A DNA stretch of 64,000 bases from Haloferula luteola (GTDB lineage: Bacteria; Verrucomicrobiota; Verrucomicrobiia; Verrucomicrobiales; Akkermansiaceae): the NCBI RefSeq assembly GCF_014201715.1, contig NZ_JACHFD010000010.1, forward strand, positions 124,001 to 188,000. Reading direction: 5' to 3'. The translations under genes were made by a program, and so were the position numbers. Of the stretch, positions 1-8,148 are shown one piece after another; position 1 is the stretch's first letter; the number at the start of each line of letters is the position of its first letter. Below the pieces are notes generated by a model that was not told the DNA's origin, did no database searches, and worked only from the letters and a program-made list of their open reading frames with translations.

Positions 1-1985
1 TCTATGAGCACCGCGAGCGGTTGCTGCCGTTCATCGCCCACATGCCCCAAGAGGAGGCCCTGAATCCTCAACTCACGGTGCGCGAGCACCTCCGCCATGC
101 CACGGCCATTCGCCGCGCTTCCCTGCCGGCGAATGAAATCGAGCGCCGTGCCGACAGCATCCTCGCCGAACTCGGCCTCCAGGGATTGGCACGGCGGCGG
201 GTCGGGGCCCCCGGAGAAAAAACCCTCAGCGGAGGTGAACGCAGTCGCCTCAACCTCGGCCTCGATCTCGGCAGCGCCGCCGAATTGTTTCTCTTCGACG
301 AACCGATTTCCGGTCTTTCGTCCAAAGACAGCGAACACGTCGCCGAAACCCTCCGCTCCCTCGCACGAGACAAAATCGTCATCGCTTCCCTTCACCGCCC
401 GGGGGCGAACGTGCTCCGCCTCTGTGATAAAGTTCTGCTTCTCGATACCGGCGGTCGCCTCGCCTACTTCGGCTCCCCGCGGGAAATGATCCAGTATTTC
501 CGTCGCGCCTGCGATGAACTGGCCATCCAGCATCCATCGATCGAGGCCCGGATTCCCCTCGGGGCCGATTTCGTCTTCGATGTTCTCGAAACCCCCCTCG
601 CCCAGATCGGAGGTGGCCAGAATCCCACCGGCGCCCGCCGCTTTCCTCCCACCTTCTGGCAGGAACGCTTTGAAAGTCGGGTCCTGGTCCGCTCGCTCGG
701 CTCCAAAGGCACCCCACCATCGCGCATCGAATCGCTTCCCGATCTGTCGGGAAAGGGTGTCACCACTTTCCGCCGCGGCCGCAGCACTCTCAGCGCCAAC
801 CTCCGCGTCTTCCGTACCCAATTCCACCGCGCCATTTGGTCAAAACTGCGAAATCGCGGGACTCTCTACGCCACCCTTATCGAATCGCCGCTTCTCGCCG
901 CGCTCATCGCCATCACCCTGCGGTCGTCGCCTCAAGGGGCCTACGAATTCTCCACCGCGCTGCACATCCCCGCCTACCTGTTCCTCTCGGCAACGGTGGC
1001 CATGTTCCTGGGACTGACGAACTCAGCCACCGAAATTCTCCGCGATCGACCCATTCTCCGCCGCGAACGCAACACGCGCCGTAGCATGATTCTCTACGTG
1101 TTCGCCAAGTTTGCCGCGCTGTCACTGGTCGCCGCCGTTCAATGTTTCATCTACACCTTCCTTGGACACCATTTGCTCGAGATCCACGGCACCCTCATCG
1201 ACCAATGGCAGTGGATGACGCTGACGGCCTGCACCGGCACCGCCCTGGCCCTCCTCGTTTCCGCTGTCGCCAAAACGGAACGTGGCGCGCTCACCGCCGT
1301 TCCACTGTTGCTGGTGCCTCAGATGCTGCTTGCGGGAGCTCTTGTCCCCTTTCGGGAAATGAACCGAGGCCTGTTCACCGACGCCTCGATCGAGCGAGAA
1401 CGCGGCGGCATCCCGGTTCCTGCCCGCTACATTCCCCTGCGTTTCGCCTATGAAGGCATGGTCGTGACCCAAGCCACTCGCAACCCCTTTGACCTCGAAC
1501 GCATCCGCATTCAGCGCCGCATCGACACCTTCAAGGAACTCCCCCCACCCCTCGAACCCGGCATTGAAGAGCGCTTCGACATCATGAAGGGCGCCCTTCA
1601 ATCCTTGGTCGGAGCCGATGCCATCAACCCCACCGACGCGATGCGCCGGGCATCCAGCCTGACCGAAATTGCCCGCTCAGGAACCCGCTTGGAACTCGAT
1701 GCCTTCCCCGTCCGTCCCGACCACCCCGGCGCCCGCCCGCTTTCCGACTACTTCGTCAACAAACGGGTCGAATTGATGATTGAGGAAGCTCGCGCCTTCC
1801 GCACCGACTACCGCAACGCGGAAATCGGCCGCGAAACCGACATTTTCCTCTCCGACAAAAAACCGTGGTTTGGACGTCAGGTTTCCACCATTCAGTTCTC
1901 CGCTTTGGTTCTCTTTGTCACCATCAACGCCTCCTGCGGCCTCGCCACCTTGGCCCTGATCATCCAGAATCGGCGAACCTCCTGA
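1..1985 (+). CDS. ABCG-like ABC transporter, fused ATPase-permease, 5' truncated
   Basis: The reading frame is open to the first base of the window, so the true start and the Walker A motif lie outside it. What remains is the end of the nucleotide-binding domain, with an LSGGE signature near residue 69 (counting from the TTG at 21), a Walker B LFLFDEP and an H-loop SLHRP. A permease domain of the ABC2/ABCG type follows, with hydrophobic segments around residues 284-300, 318-338, 353-380, 398-418, 425-445 and 628-650. About 180 mostly polar residues separate the last two segments, which suggests a large periplasmic loop. The NBD-before-TMD order is that of the ABCG/White half-transporters. The substrate cannot be told. 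The gene converges on the gene ending at 2005. Confidence 0.85.
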   Translation, partial: YEHRERLLPFIAHMPQEEALNPQLTVREHLRHATAIRRASLPANEIERRADSILAELGLQGLARRRVGAPGEKTLSGGERSRLNLGLDLGSAAELFLFDEPISGLSSKDSEHVAETLRSLARDKIVIASLHRPGANVLRLCDKVLLLDTGGRLAYFGSPREMIQYFRRACDELAIQHPSIEARIPLGADFVFDVLETPLAQIGGGQNPTGARRFPPTFWQERFESRVLVRSLGSKGTPPSRIESLPDLSGKGVTTFRRGRSTLSANLRVFRTQFHRAIWSKLRNRGTLYATLIESPLLAALIAITLRSSPQGAYEFSTALHIPAYLFLSATVAMFLGLTNSATEILRDRPILRRERNTRRSMILYVFAKFAALSLVAAVQCFIYTFLGHHLLEIHGTLIDQWQWMTLTACTGTALALLVSAVAKTERGALTAVPLLLVPQMLLAGALVPFREMNRGLFTDASIERERGGIPVPARYIPLRFAYEGMVVTQATRNPFDLERIRIQRRIDTFKELPPPLEPGIEERFDIMKGALQSLVGADAINPTDAMRRASSLTEIARSGTRLELDAFPVRPDHPGARPLSDYFVNKRVELMIEEARAFRTDYRNAEIGRETDIFLSDKKPWFGRQVSTIQFSALVLFVTINASCGLATLALIIQNRRTS

Positions 1986-2004
1986 CCTTTCCCCTCGGTC
2001 GCCC

Positions 2005-2757
2005 TCACCGGACGACCGGAGTCGCCACCTGCGACAGCGCCTCCGCCACCACCCGAACCCGTGCGGCATCCAGAGGGACTGGCAGCACCACGCCGAGCAC
2101 CAGGCAACCGAATGCGGTGTCCACAGGGACGACCGACAGAAACGCATCCGCACCGATTTTGACGTGGACGTTCCCGGCCTCCCCTTTCACCGGGCGATAC
2201 GCTTGAGCCAGACTTCGTGCGAGGAAATGCAGCTTCACATACGCCGGATCGTCGATCACCGGATTGCCTTCGCGGTCCAAAACAAATGCACCGCGGGCTT
2301 CGTAACGCTCCTCCAGCCACTGCCGAAAACGCTGCATCCGCCGCGCGAGATTCGCTGGTTCATCCCCCTCCATCTCCCGCTCCACCGGGAGGTCGGCCTC
2401 CTCACCTTCCCCGCCGTCGTCAGCGATTTCCGGTTCGGACTCTCCCTTGAATTCGGGCTCCACGGACGAATCCGACGACTCGTGCGTCGTCGCATGCAAG
2501 AAGGGTCGCGCCGGGGCTTCCGCAGCCTGGGAAGCCACGGGCTCTGATTCAGGAGTGACCTCGGATTGAACCGCGGACTCAGGCATCACCGCCGCCTGTT
2601 CACGCTCCCTCGACGGCCCCACCACGAAGCCTTCAAACATCGCCCCGAAGCCTGCATCATCAGGGGTGCCCACCTCAGGTCGCGGCACCGGTGTCATCAA
2701 CTGGCTCGCCAATTGCCGAACCTCATCGGCATCCATCCATGACACAATCGGATCCAT
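2005..2757 (-). CDS. acidic protein with C-terminal Roadblock/LC7-like domain
   Basis: The 250-residue product has two parts. Residues 1-135 are low-complexity and rich in Glu, Pro and Ala, and probably disordered. Residues about 140-250 have the pattern of a Roadblock/LC7 fold: a helix, GAFVLDREGNPV, a helix, VHVKIG, AFLSVVPV, CLVLGVVLP and a final amphipathic helix. Proteins of this fold often act as partners or activating proteins of small GTPases or ATPases. The gene lies 8 nt downstream of the parA-like gene on the same strand, so the two are probably co-transcribed and may work together. The fold is assigned from the residue pattern only, so the function is inference. Confidence 0.7.
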   Translation of the reverse strand: MDPIVSWMDADEVRQLASQLMTPVPRPEVGTPDDAGFGAMFEGFVVGPSREREQAAVMPESAVQSEVTPESEPVASQAAEAPARPFLHATTHESSDSSVEPEFKGESEPEIADDGGEGEEADLPVEREMEGDEPANLARRMQRFRQWLEERYEARGAFVLDREGNPVIDDPAYVKLHFLARSLAQAYRPVKGEAGNVHVKIGADAFLSVVPVDTAFGCLVLGVVLPVPLDAARVRVVAEALSQVATPVVR

Positions 2758-2765
2758 CTCAGGGA

Positions 2766-3551
2766 TTACAGGTCTCCACGGGGTTGTCCCAAAGGCAATT
2801 TCGCTTCGATTTCCGCCCGCATGGAATCAAAGACCGCCAGAGCCCCCACTCCGTCCTCCATGACTCCCACCGGCAGGCCGCGGGCGCTGGCTTTCACAAA
2901 AAGAGCATCGCGCGGAACCAAGGTTCCGAGCACCAGTTCCGCGGGCAATAGACTCCGCAACGCCGCCACGGAATCACGGCTTTCCTCCATATCCTTTTGC
3001 ACCATCGTCAATGCAACCCCGAGCACCTTCAGGCCGGGGTGGATGACTCGAAGCCGATTCAATCCCTCCAGCATTTTCGGCAGCGAACGGATTCCCAATG
3101 GCTCTGCCTGCTGGGGAATCAACACCCCATGGCTCGAACAAATCACATCCGCGGTCAGCCCAAAAAGTCCCGCTGGGGTATCAATCAAACAGACTTCAAA
3201 ACCCCGGGCTTCGACCGATCGCAGAAAACTCCTGACTCGCGACAAATGCACGCCCGTCGGGCTGCCACCGATTTCGTAGTCCCCTCCTTGCCCCGCCGTC
3301 ACCAGACTGAAGGTCTCCATCCGCGTGGGCACGATGATCCGCTCCAGAGGGATCCCAGGATCCGAAAGAAAATCGTAGAATCCAGAAAGCAGCCTCGATT
3401 GTCGCGTCAACGAAAGACCCACCGAGCCCTGCGGATCGGCATCGACCAGCAACGTCCGGAATCCCGCCCGCGCCAAGGAGTGTGCCAGGTTGATGGCCAC
3501 TGTGGTTTTTCCAACCCCGCCCTTCTGACTTGATATCGCTATACTAATCAC
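2766..3551 (-). CDS. ParA/MinD-family P-loop ATPase (Soj-like)
   Basis: Starting at the GTG at 3551, the 261-residue product opens directly into a beta strand and the deviant Walker A motif QKGGVGKTT (residues 9-17). This is followed by the Walker A' LLVDADPQGS and a Walker B-like LIDTPAG. A GGAAGG ribosome binding site sits 9 nt upstream of the GTG, which supports this start over longer options. The family forms ATP-dependent dimers on DNA or membrane and positions chromosomes, plasmids or protein complexes. No parB gene or obvious parS site is nearby, so this may be an orphan ParA that positions something else. It is followed at 8 nt by the Roadblock-like gene. It diverges from the lipoprotein gene at 3661. 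Confidence 0.92.
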   Translation of the reverse strand: MISIAISSQKGGVGKTTVAINLAHSLARAGFRTLLVDADPQGSVGLSLTRQSRLLSGFYDFLSDPGIPLERIIVPTRMETFSLVTAGQGGDYEIGGSPTGVHLSRVRSFLRSVEARGFEVCLIDTPAGLFGLTADVICSSHGVLIPQQAEPLGIRSLPKMLEGLNRLRVIHPGLKVLGVALTMVQKDMEESRDSVAALRSLLPAELVLGTLVPRDALFVKASARGLPVGVMEDGVGALAVFDSMRAEIEAKLPLGQPRGDL

Positions 3552-3660
3552 GCTGCTATCCTTCCGAAACCGCGGCCGAGAGTAGCTCGCGCAGAAGGGT
3601 GAGAAAGCCTTTTCTACGCGTGGTCCCACCCCGACGCGCTCCCCTCAACCGACTGTCTTC

Positions 3661-5802
3661 ATGATTCCCTTTGCTCGCTCTCTCTCTCTTCTCGCTTTCG
3701 CCTTCGCTGTTTCATCGTGCAGCAAGAAAACTTCGGAGCAGGAGAACGCGCGCGTCGCTCCCGTGGTCCCCACCGTTCTGAAGTCCAATCAGTTGGCAGG
3801 AACCCCTTCCACTTTCCTCTCCAGCCAAGCCCAAAGCCCCGTGCATTGGCAACAATGGCGACCCTCCCTGCTTGAAGATGCCCAACAAAGCCAGCGACTG
3901 ATCGTCGCTCTCGTCGGTTCCGCCCGCTTCCCCGGTAGCACGGAGACCCTGCAAGCCATCAGCAACGCCACCAACCTCGTCAAACGCCTCAACAACGACT
4001 TCATCCCGGTGCTCATCGACGGCGAAATCAGCCGCGATTCGATGCTCCTCAGCGCCGCTCTCTCGGCCGAATTGAACGAACCCATCGGCTTCCCGTTCCT
4101 CGTCATCATCTCTCCGGATGGAGCCCCCGTTACCTGGAAAGTCATCAATTACCGCGACGATCAGGAAGTCACCGACCTTTTCAATCAGGCCCTTGAGGTC
4201 ATCGAGCGCCTCTGGCACGACGATCCGACCTACGTCAAAAAAGACAGCCTCGGCAAACTCAACACCCGGCGCGAGAACCCACCCCAGCCTGAGGAAGAAA
4301 TCAAAGATCCCGCAGAACGAGCCGCCCGACTGACCATCGCCGTTCAGAAAATCTGCCACTTGTGGGACGAAAGCACTGGCACTCTCGATTCCCTGGGTGG
4401 CCTCTTCCCCAGCGAGGCTCTCTCTCTCCTGTCTCGCGCTTCGGTCGCTCCAAGCTTACCCGAAACCCTGCGTTCCGATTGCCGCGATGCGGCCAAAGGT
4501 TTGGCCGGGATCCTCCTCAAAAGCGCGATGATCGATCCGCTCGATGGCGGCATCTACCCTGCTCGGGTCGGACCCTCCTGGAACTTCACACTCTCCAATC
4601 GCGACTGCATCACCCAAGCGGAAGCCATTCTCGCTCTCGTCGATCTCCACCAGTTCACCCAACAAGACGGTGCTCTCTCGACAGCACTCGATGCCGCCGC
4701 TTTCGCCGAAAACGACTTTCTTACTCGCGACGGACTCTTTTCCATCACCCGTCAGCCCAAGCCATCCAGCCCCTCGCGGCTGATGTGGAGCATCGGCGAC
4801 ATCTCCATGGCGCTGAAAGACACCGAATTCGAAGTCTGGAAGGCCGCTTCGGATCTCCGCACGCTCGGCAACTTGCCCCCCGAAGCCGACCCCCAACGTC
4901 GCACCTTTCGCAAAAACGCCCTCCATCGGGGCCGCTCCATGGAGGAAGTCGCCGCCAAGCTCGGCATTCCCGTCGACGAGACGACCGCCCTCTACGCATC
5001 CGGACGCCAGAAACTCCTCGAAACTCGCGAGAAGCTCATGCCGTCTCCACCCAAAGACGACACGCCTTCGGCCCTGGCGAGTTTCATGATGATCCGCGCC
5101 TATGCCCAGCTCTTCACCGCCACCGGTGATGCCAGCTGGAAAGAAAAGGCCGCCCAACTCGGCGAGCGCTGCCGCACCGCCTTCGGTCAGGCCCGCTTCC
5201 TCAACGAACGGCCCGGAGCCACTCCTGACCCCATGAGCGATAGCCGCGCCTACACCTATGCCATGGCCGCTCGCGCCTCCCTCGATCTCGCCGCCATCAC
5301 CCTCGATGACCAGTGGAACCGCTGGGCAGTCGACCTCATGACCCTCCTCGGAGAAAACTTCGTCAATCAAGAGGGCGACCGACTTTCAGAAAGCCGCGAA
5401 GGCTTCGCCATCGTTCCTTTCCCCTTCGAAGATCGCTCCATGATCTTCGGTCCCTCCACCGCAGGGACCCTCCGCCAAAACCTCCAATCCCTCATCAAAA
5501 CCGGCCAAGCCATCCCACCTGGCCTCCGCCACTGGACCTTGGCACTCCCACCCATCGACAAGCTCCCGGTGATTTTCATGGACTCCATCAACGCCCTGAT
5601 CGCCGAGGAAAACTCCTCCACCCTCCTTTTGGCGGAAAGTGCCGATGCGGACACCCAAGCCGCGGCCACCCGCCTGCCTCTCCGCAAGATCGAGAGAAAA
5701 ATCGACCCTTCCGCCTCCGACCCGATCAAATTCATTGCGCCCGGAGGCGAGGAACGCATCTTGACGTCCGCCGGACAGGTGCAAGCCCTCCCTGGCGAAT
5801 GA
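3661..5802 (+). CDS. thioredoxin-fold (DUF255/YyaL-like) lipoprotein
   Basis: The 713-residue product has a type II signal peptide ending in VSSC, with the lipidated Cys at residue 20. Residues about 50-190 resemble the DUF255 thioredoxin domain of the YyaL/SSP411 family (a SPVHWQQW segment, then GFPFLVIISPDG with the cis-Pro). The C-terminal part, about 220-640, resembles the helical toroid that follows in that family. The catalytic CxxC of thioredoxins is absent: the position after the first strand reads GSARFPGS. It is therefore probably not a disulfide reductase. The stop overlaps an ATG of the next gene (ATGA at 5799), so translational coupling is possible. Its function is unknown. Confidence 0.8.
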   Translation: MIPFARSLSLLAFAFAVSSCSKKTSEQENARVAPVVPTVLKSNQLAGTPSTFLSSQAQSPVHWQQWRPSLLEDAQQSQRLIVALVGSARFPGSTETLQAISNATNLVKRLNNDFIPVLIDGEISRDSMLLSAALSAELNEPIGFPFLVIISPDGAPVTWKVINYRDDQEVTDLFNQALEVIERLWHDDPTYVKKDSLGKLNTRRENPPQPEEEIKDPAERAARLTIAVQKICHLWDESTGTLDSLGGLFPSEALSLLSRASVAPSLPETLRSDCRDAAKGLAGILLKSAMIDPLDGGIYPARVGPSWNFTLSNRDCITQAEAILALVDLHQFTQQDGALSTALDAAAFAENDFLTRDGLFSITRQPKPSSPSRLMWSIGDISMALKDTEFEVWKAASDLRTLGNLPPEADPQRRTFRKNALHRGRSMEEVAAKLGIPVDETTALYASGRQKLLETREKLMPSPPKDDTPSALASFMMIRAYAQLFTATGDASWKEKAAQLGERCRTAFGQARFLNERPGATPDPMSDSRAYTYAMAARASLDLAAITLDDQWNRWAVDLMTLLGENFVNQEGDRLSESREGFAIVPFPFEDRSMIFGPSTAGTLRQNLQSLIKTGQAIPPGLRHWTLALPPIDKLPVIFMDSINALIAEENSSTLLLAESADADTQAAATRLPLRKIERKIDPSASDPIKFIAPGGEERILTSAGQVQALPGE

Positions 5803-5813
5803 CCCAAAATCTC

Positions 5814-6872
5814 ATGAAAAAAACGCCCATCGTTTTTCTACTCCCTTTCCTCATCGGCCTCAGCCAGGCGGACACCTTCAAAATGAAGGACGGCACCAAA
5901 CTGGAGGGCACGATCATTTCGGAGACCAGCGAATCCTACGTCGCCCTCATCCAGGTCACCGAATCCATTCGTGACCAACGGACTCTGCTCAAGTCCGACG
6001 TCGTTTCGGTGATTCGGGAATCCGCTGACGAAAAAGCCTTCCCGGCCGTCAAGGAGCTCGTTCCCACCCCCGACCTCCTCCCTGCCGAAGACTACGAAGC
6101 GCGCATCAAAGAAGCCGAAGCCTTCCTCAGCTCCTACCCCGACAGCATCCACGAATTCGCCGCCAAAAAGGTCCTAAAGACCCTTCAGGAAGAATACGAA
6201 TCCGTCAAAAAGGGTGCCAAAAAAATCGACGGCAAGTGGGTCACCGCCGCCGAACGCGAAGGCAATGCCTACGGCCTGGATGCCGAAATGGCCTTCAATC
6301 AGTTCAAGGAACTGGCCGACTCCAACCAATACGTTCTCGCCCTCCGCGATTGGGACAAGCTCGCCAAGAACTTCCCCACCACCCAAGGCTACAAGGACTC
6401 GGTGCCGGTCGCGCAGAAACTCATCAAAGATCTCCACAAACGCCTCGGCGATGAAGTTCGCAGCTTCGATGAACGCAAAGTGAAGCGCAACGAGGACTTC
6501 AAAAAGATCCCCACTCAGGACAAGCCGCGCACCAAAAAAGCCATTCAAGATGAAATGGCCGCTTACGAAACCAAGCTCGCAGCCGAGAAAAAGGCTGGTG
6601 AACGCTGGATCTCCGTCAACGTCTGGCACCTCGAAGGCATGCGCGAAATGCGCAATACCCTCGCCCAGGAATTCCAAAAATTGAAGGACTTCAAAGCCTC
6701 CGACATCCCCGATGGCGACAAGGCCTATGCCGAAGCTTGGAAGACCCTCAAAGGCAATCCCGAGCCGGAAACCGCCGCCGCGGCGCTCAAGTCCGCCAAA
6801 GATGCCGGCGTCCCTGCGTCCTACATGAAGACGCTCGAAGGCCTCGCTCCGGCCGGCACTCCCGCTCCCTGA
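5814..6872 (+). CDS. exported PTPDL-motif family protein
   Basis: The 352-residue product has a clean signal peptide (MKKTPIVFLLPFLIGLSQA). An alternative ATG five codons upstream at 5799 overlaps the stop of the preceding gene. Residues 20-80 form a small domain (DTFKMKDGTKLEGTII...) that resembles the SH3-like repeat of bacterial proteins that sense or bind surfaces. The sequence VPTPDLLP follows at about residue 87; I recall a PTPDL family in Verrucomicrobiota. The rest is helical, Lys/Glu-rich and probably TPR-like. It forms an operon with the thioredoxin-fold lipoprotein. Its role is unknown; a periplasmic scaffold is one guess. Confidence 0.75.
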   Translation: MKKTPIVFLLPFLIGLSQADTFKMKDGTKLEGTIISETSESYVALIQVTESIRDQRTLLKSDVVSVIRESADEKAFPAVKELVPTPDLLPAEDYEARIKEAEAFLSSYPDSIHEFAAKKVLKTLQEEYESVKKGAKKIDGKWVTAAEREGNAYGLDAEMAFNQFKELADSNQYVLALRDWDKLAKNFPTTQGYKDSVPVAQKLIKDLHKRLGDEVRSFDERKVKRNEDFKKIPTQDKPRTKKAIQDEMAAYETKLAAEKKAGERWISVNVWHLEGMREMRNTLAQEFQKLKDFKASDIPDGDKAYAEAWKTLKGNPEPETAAAALKSAKDAGVPASYMKTLEGLAPAGTPAP

Positions 6873-6898
6873 TTCCCAACATCAGGACCACACTCGCG

Positions 6899-6926
6899 TT
6901 GACAGTCGGGCCACTCCGGCTGTCAA
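6899..6926. promoter_or_regulatory. inverted repeat upstream of hisB
   Basis: Two 11-base arms, TTGACAGTCGG and CCGGCTGTCAA, pair with a single mismatch around a 6-base loop. The repeat lies 26 bases after the upstream stop codon and 12 bases before the hisB ATG. No T-run follows, so it is a poor intrinsic terminator. An operator or an RNA hairpin affecting hisB translation fits better. Confidence 0.5.
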
Positions 6927-6938
6927 TGCACGGCAGTC

Positions 6939-7529
6939 ATGCCCCGTCGCACCGCCAGCCGCTCCCGCGCCACGGCCGAAACCCGCATCGAGCTCACCAT
7001 CGACCTCGACGGCTCCGGCACCTCGAAGATCGCAACCGGCGTTCCGTTCTTCGATCACATGCTCACGCTGTTCTCTCGGCACGGCCTGTTCGATCTGGAA
7101 CTCACCTGTGACGGCGATATCGAGGTCGATTCCCACCACACTGTCGAAGACGTGGGGATCGTGCTTGGCGACGCCATCCGCGAAGCCCTCGGAGACAAAC
7201 GCGGCATCCAACGCTACGGCTGCGCCTATTTGCCCATGGACGAGACTCTCTCCCGCGTCGTCGTCGACCTCAGCAACCGTCCTCATCTCGAATTCCGGGC
7301 CCGCGAGAACACGCCGTCCGCCCCGAACTTCCCCTTCTCGCTCGTGGAAGAATTCTGCCGCGCCATCGCATCGAATCTGCGCTGCAACCTTCACGTCGAA
7401 CTCCTCTATGGCCGCGATGGACACCACATCGCCGAAGCCATCTTCAAGGGCCTCGCCCGCTCGCTCCGTGACGCTTGCAGCATCGATCCCCGCGTCACCG
7501 GCATTCCCAGCACCAAAGAAGCCCTCTAA
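6939..7529 (+). CDS. hisB: imidazoleglycerol-phosphate dehydratase
   Basis: The 196-residue protein catalyses the dehydration of imidazole glycerol phosphate to imidazole acetol phosphate in histidine biosynthesis. It has the full set of family motifs: FFDHM near residue 27, the metal-binding DSHHTVED around 64-71, DGHHIAEA around 166-173 and a closing IPSTKEAL. It is the monofunctional type, without the phosphatase domain of the E. coli fusion. hisH follows after 7 nt, so the two are co-transcribed. Other his genes are not in the window, so the pathway is dispersed. Confidence 0.97.
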   Translation: MPRRTASRSRATAETRIELTIDLDGSGTSKIATGVPFFDHMLTLFSRHGLFDLELTCDGDIEVDSHHTVEDVGIVLGDAIREALGDKRGIQRYGCAYLPMDETLSRVVVDLSNRPHLEFRARENTPSAPNFPFSLVEEFCRAIASNLRCNLHVELLYGRDGHHIAEAIFKGLARSLRDACSIDPRVTGIPSTKEAL

Positions 7530-7536
7530 ACCGCTC

Positions 7537-8148
7537 GTGAACGTCGGAATCATCGACTACGGCGCCGGCAATCTCCGCAGCGCCGCCAATGCCGTCCAAT
7601 CGCTTGGGGTCACCCCTCGAATCCTTTCCGATTCCCGCGGGTTCGAAGAACTCACTCACCTGATCCTTCCAGGAGTCGGCGCTTTTGGCGATTCCATGGA
7701 AGAACTCCAGCGTCGCGGCCTCGCCGAGCCGGTCCGCCAATGGATCGCACAAGATCGACCCTTCTTCGGCATTTGCGTTGGCTACCAGATGCTCTTCGAA
7801 GCCGGTCAAGAAAGCCCCGGCATCGCCGGCCTGTCGGTCTTTCCCGGCCAAGTCGTCCGCTTTCCGGAAGACGGACGCAAAATCCCCCACATGGGCTGGA
7901 ATGCCGCTCGCCCCACCGACCTCGCCGACCCCCTATGGCAGGGGCTCGGCGAACTGCCCTACTTCTATTTCGTCCACTCCTACTTCCCAGAACCGACCGA
8001 CCCCTCCCTGGTCGCGATGGAGTGCGAATACGAAGGCACACGCTTCGCCGCCGCCATCCGCCGCGGAAACTTGATCGCCACCCAGTTTCACCCGGAGAAA
8101 AGCCAGCAAGCCGGTATTCGCCTGCTGAAAAACTTCCTCGACCTCTAA
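7537..8148 (+). CDS. hisH: imidazole glycerol phosphate synthase, glutamine amidotransferase subunit
   Basis: The 203-residue class I glutamine amidotransferase supplies ammonia to HisF in histidine biosynthesis. The nucleophile Cys80 sits in FFGICVGYQML, the His/Glu pair in QFHPEKS near the C terminus, and the glycine-rich oxyanion segment in LPGVGAFGD. The start is the GTG at 7537, seven bases after the hisB stop, and it places the first beta strand (NVGIIDYGAGN) at the N terminus as in the family. The partner hisF is not in the window. Confidence 0.96.
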   Translation: MNVGIIDYGAGNLRSAANAVQSLGVTPRILSDSRGFEELTHLILPGVGAFGDSMEELQRRGLAEPVRQWIAQDRPFFGICVGYQMLFEAGQESPGIAGLSVFPGQVVRFPEDGRKIPHMGWNAARPTDLADPLWQGLGELPYFYFVHSYFPEPTDPSLVAMECEYEGTRFAAAIRRGNLIATQFHPEKSQQAGIRLLKNFLDL

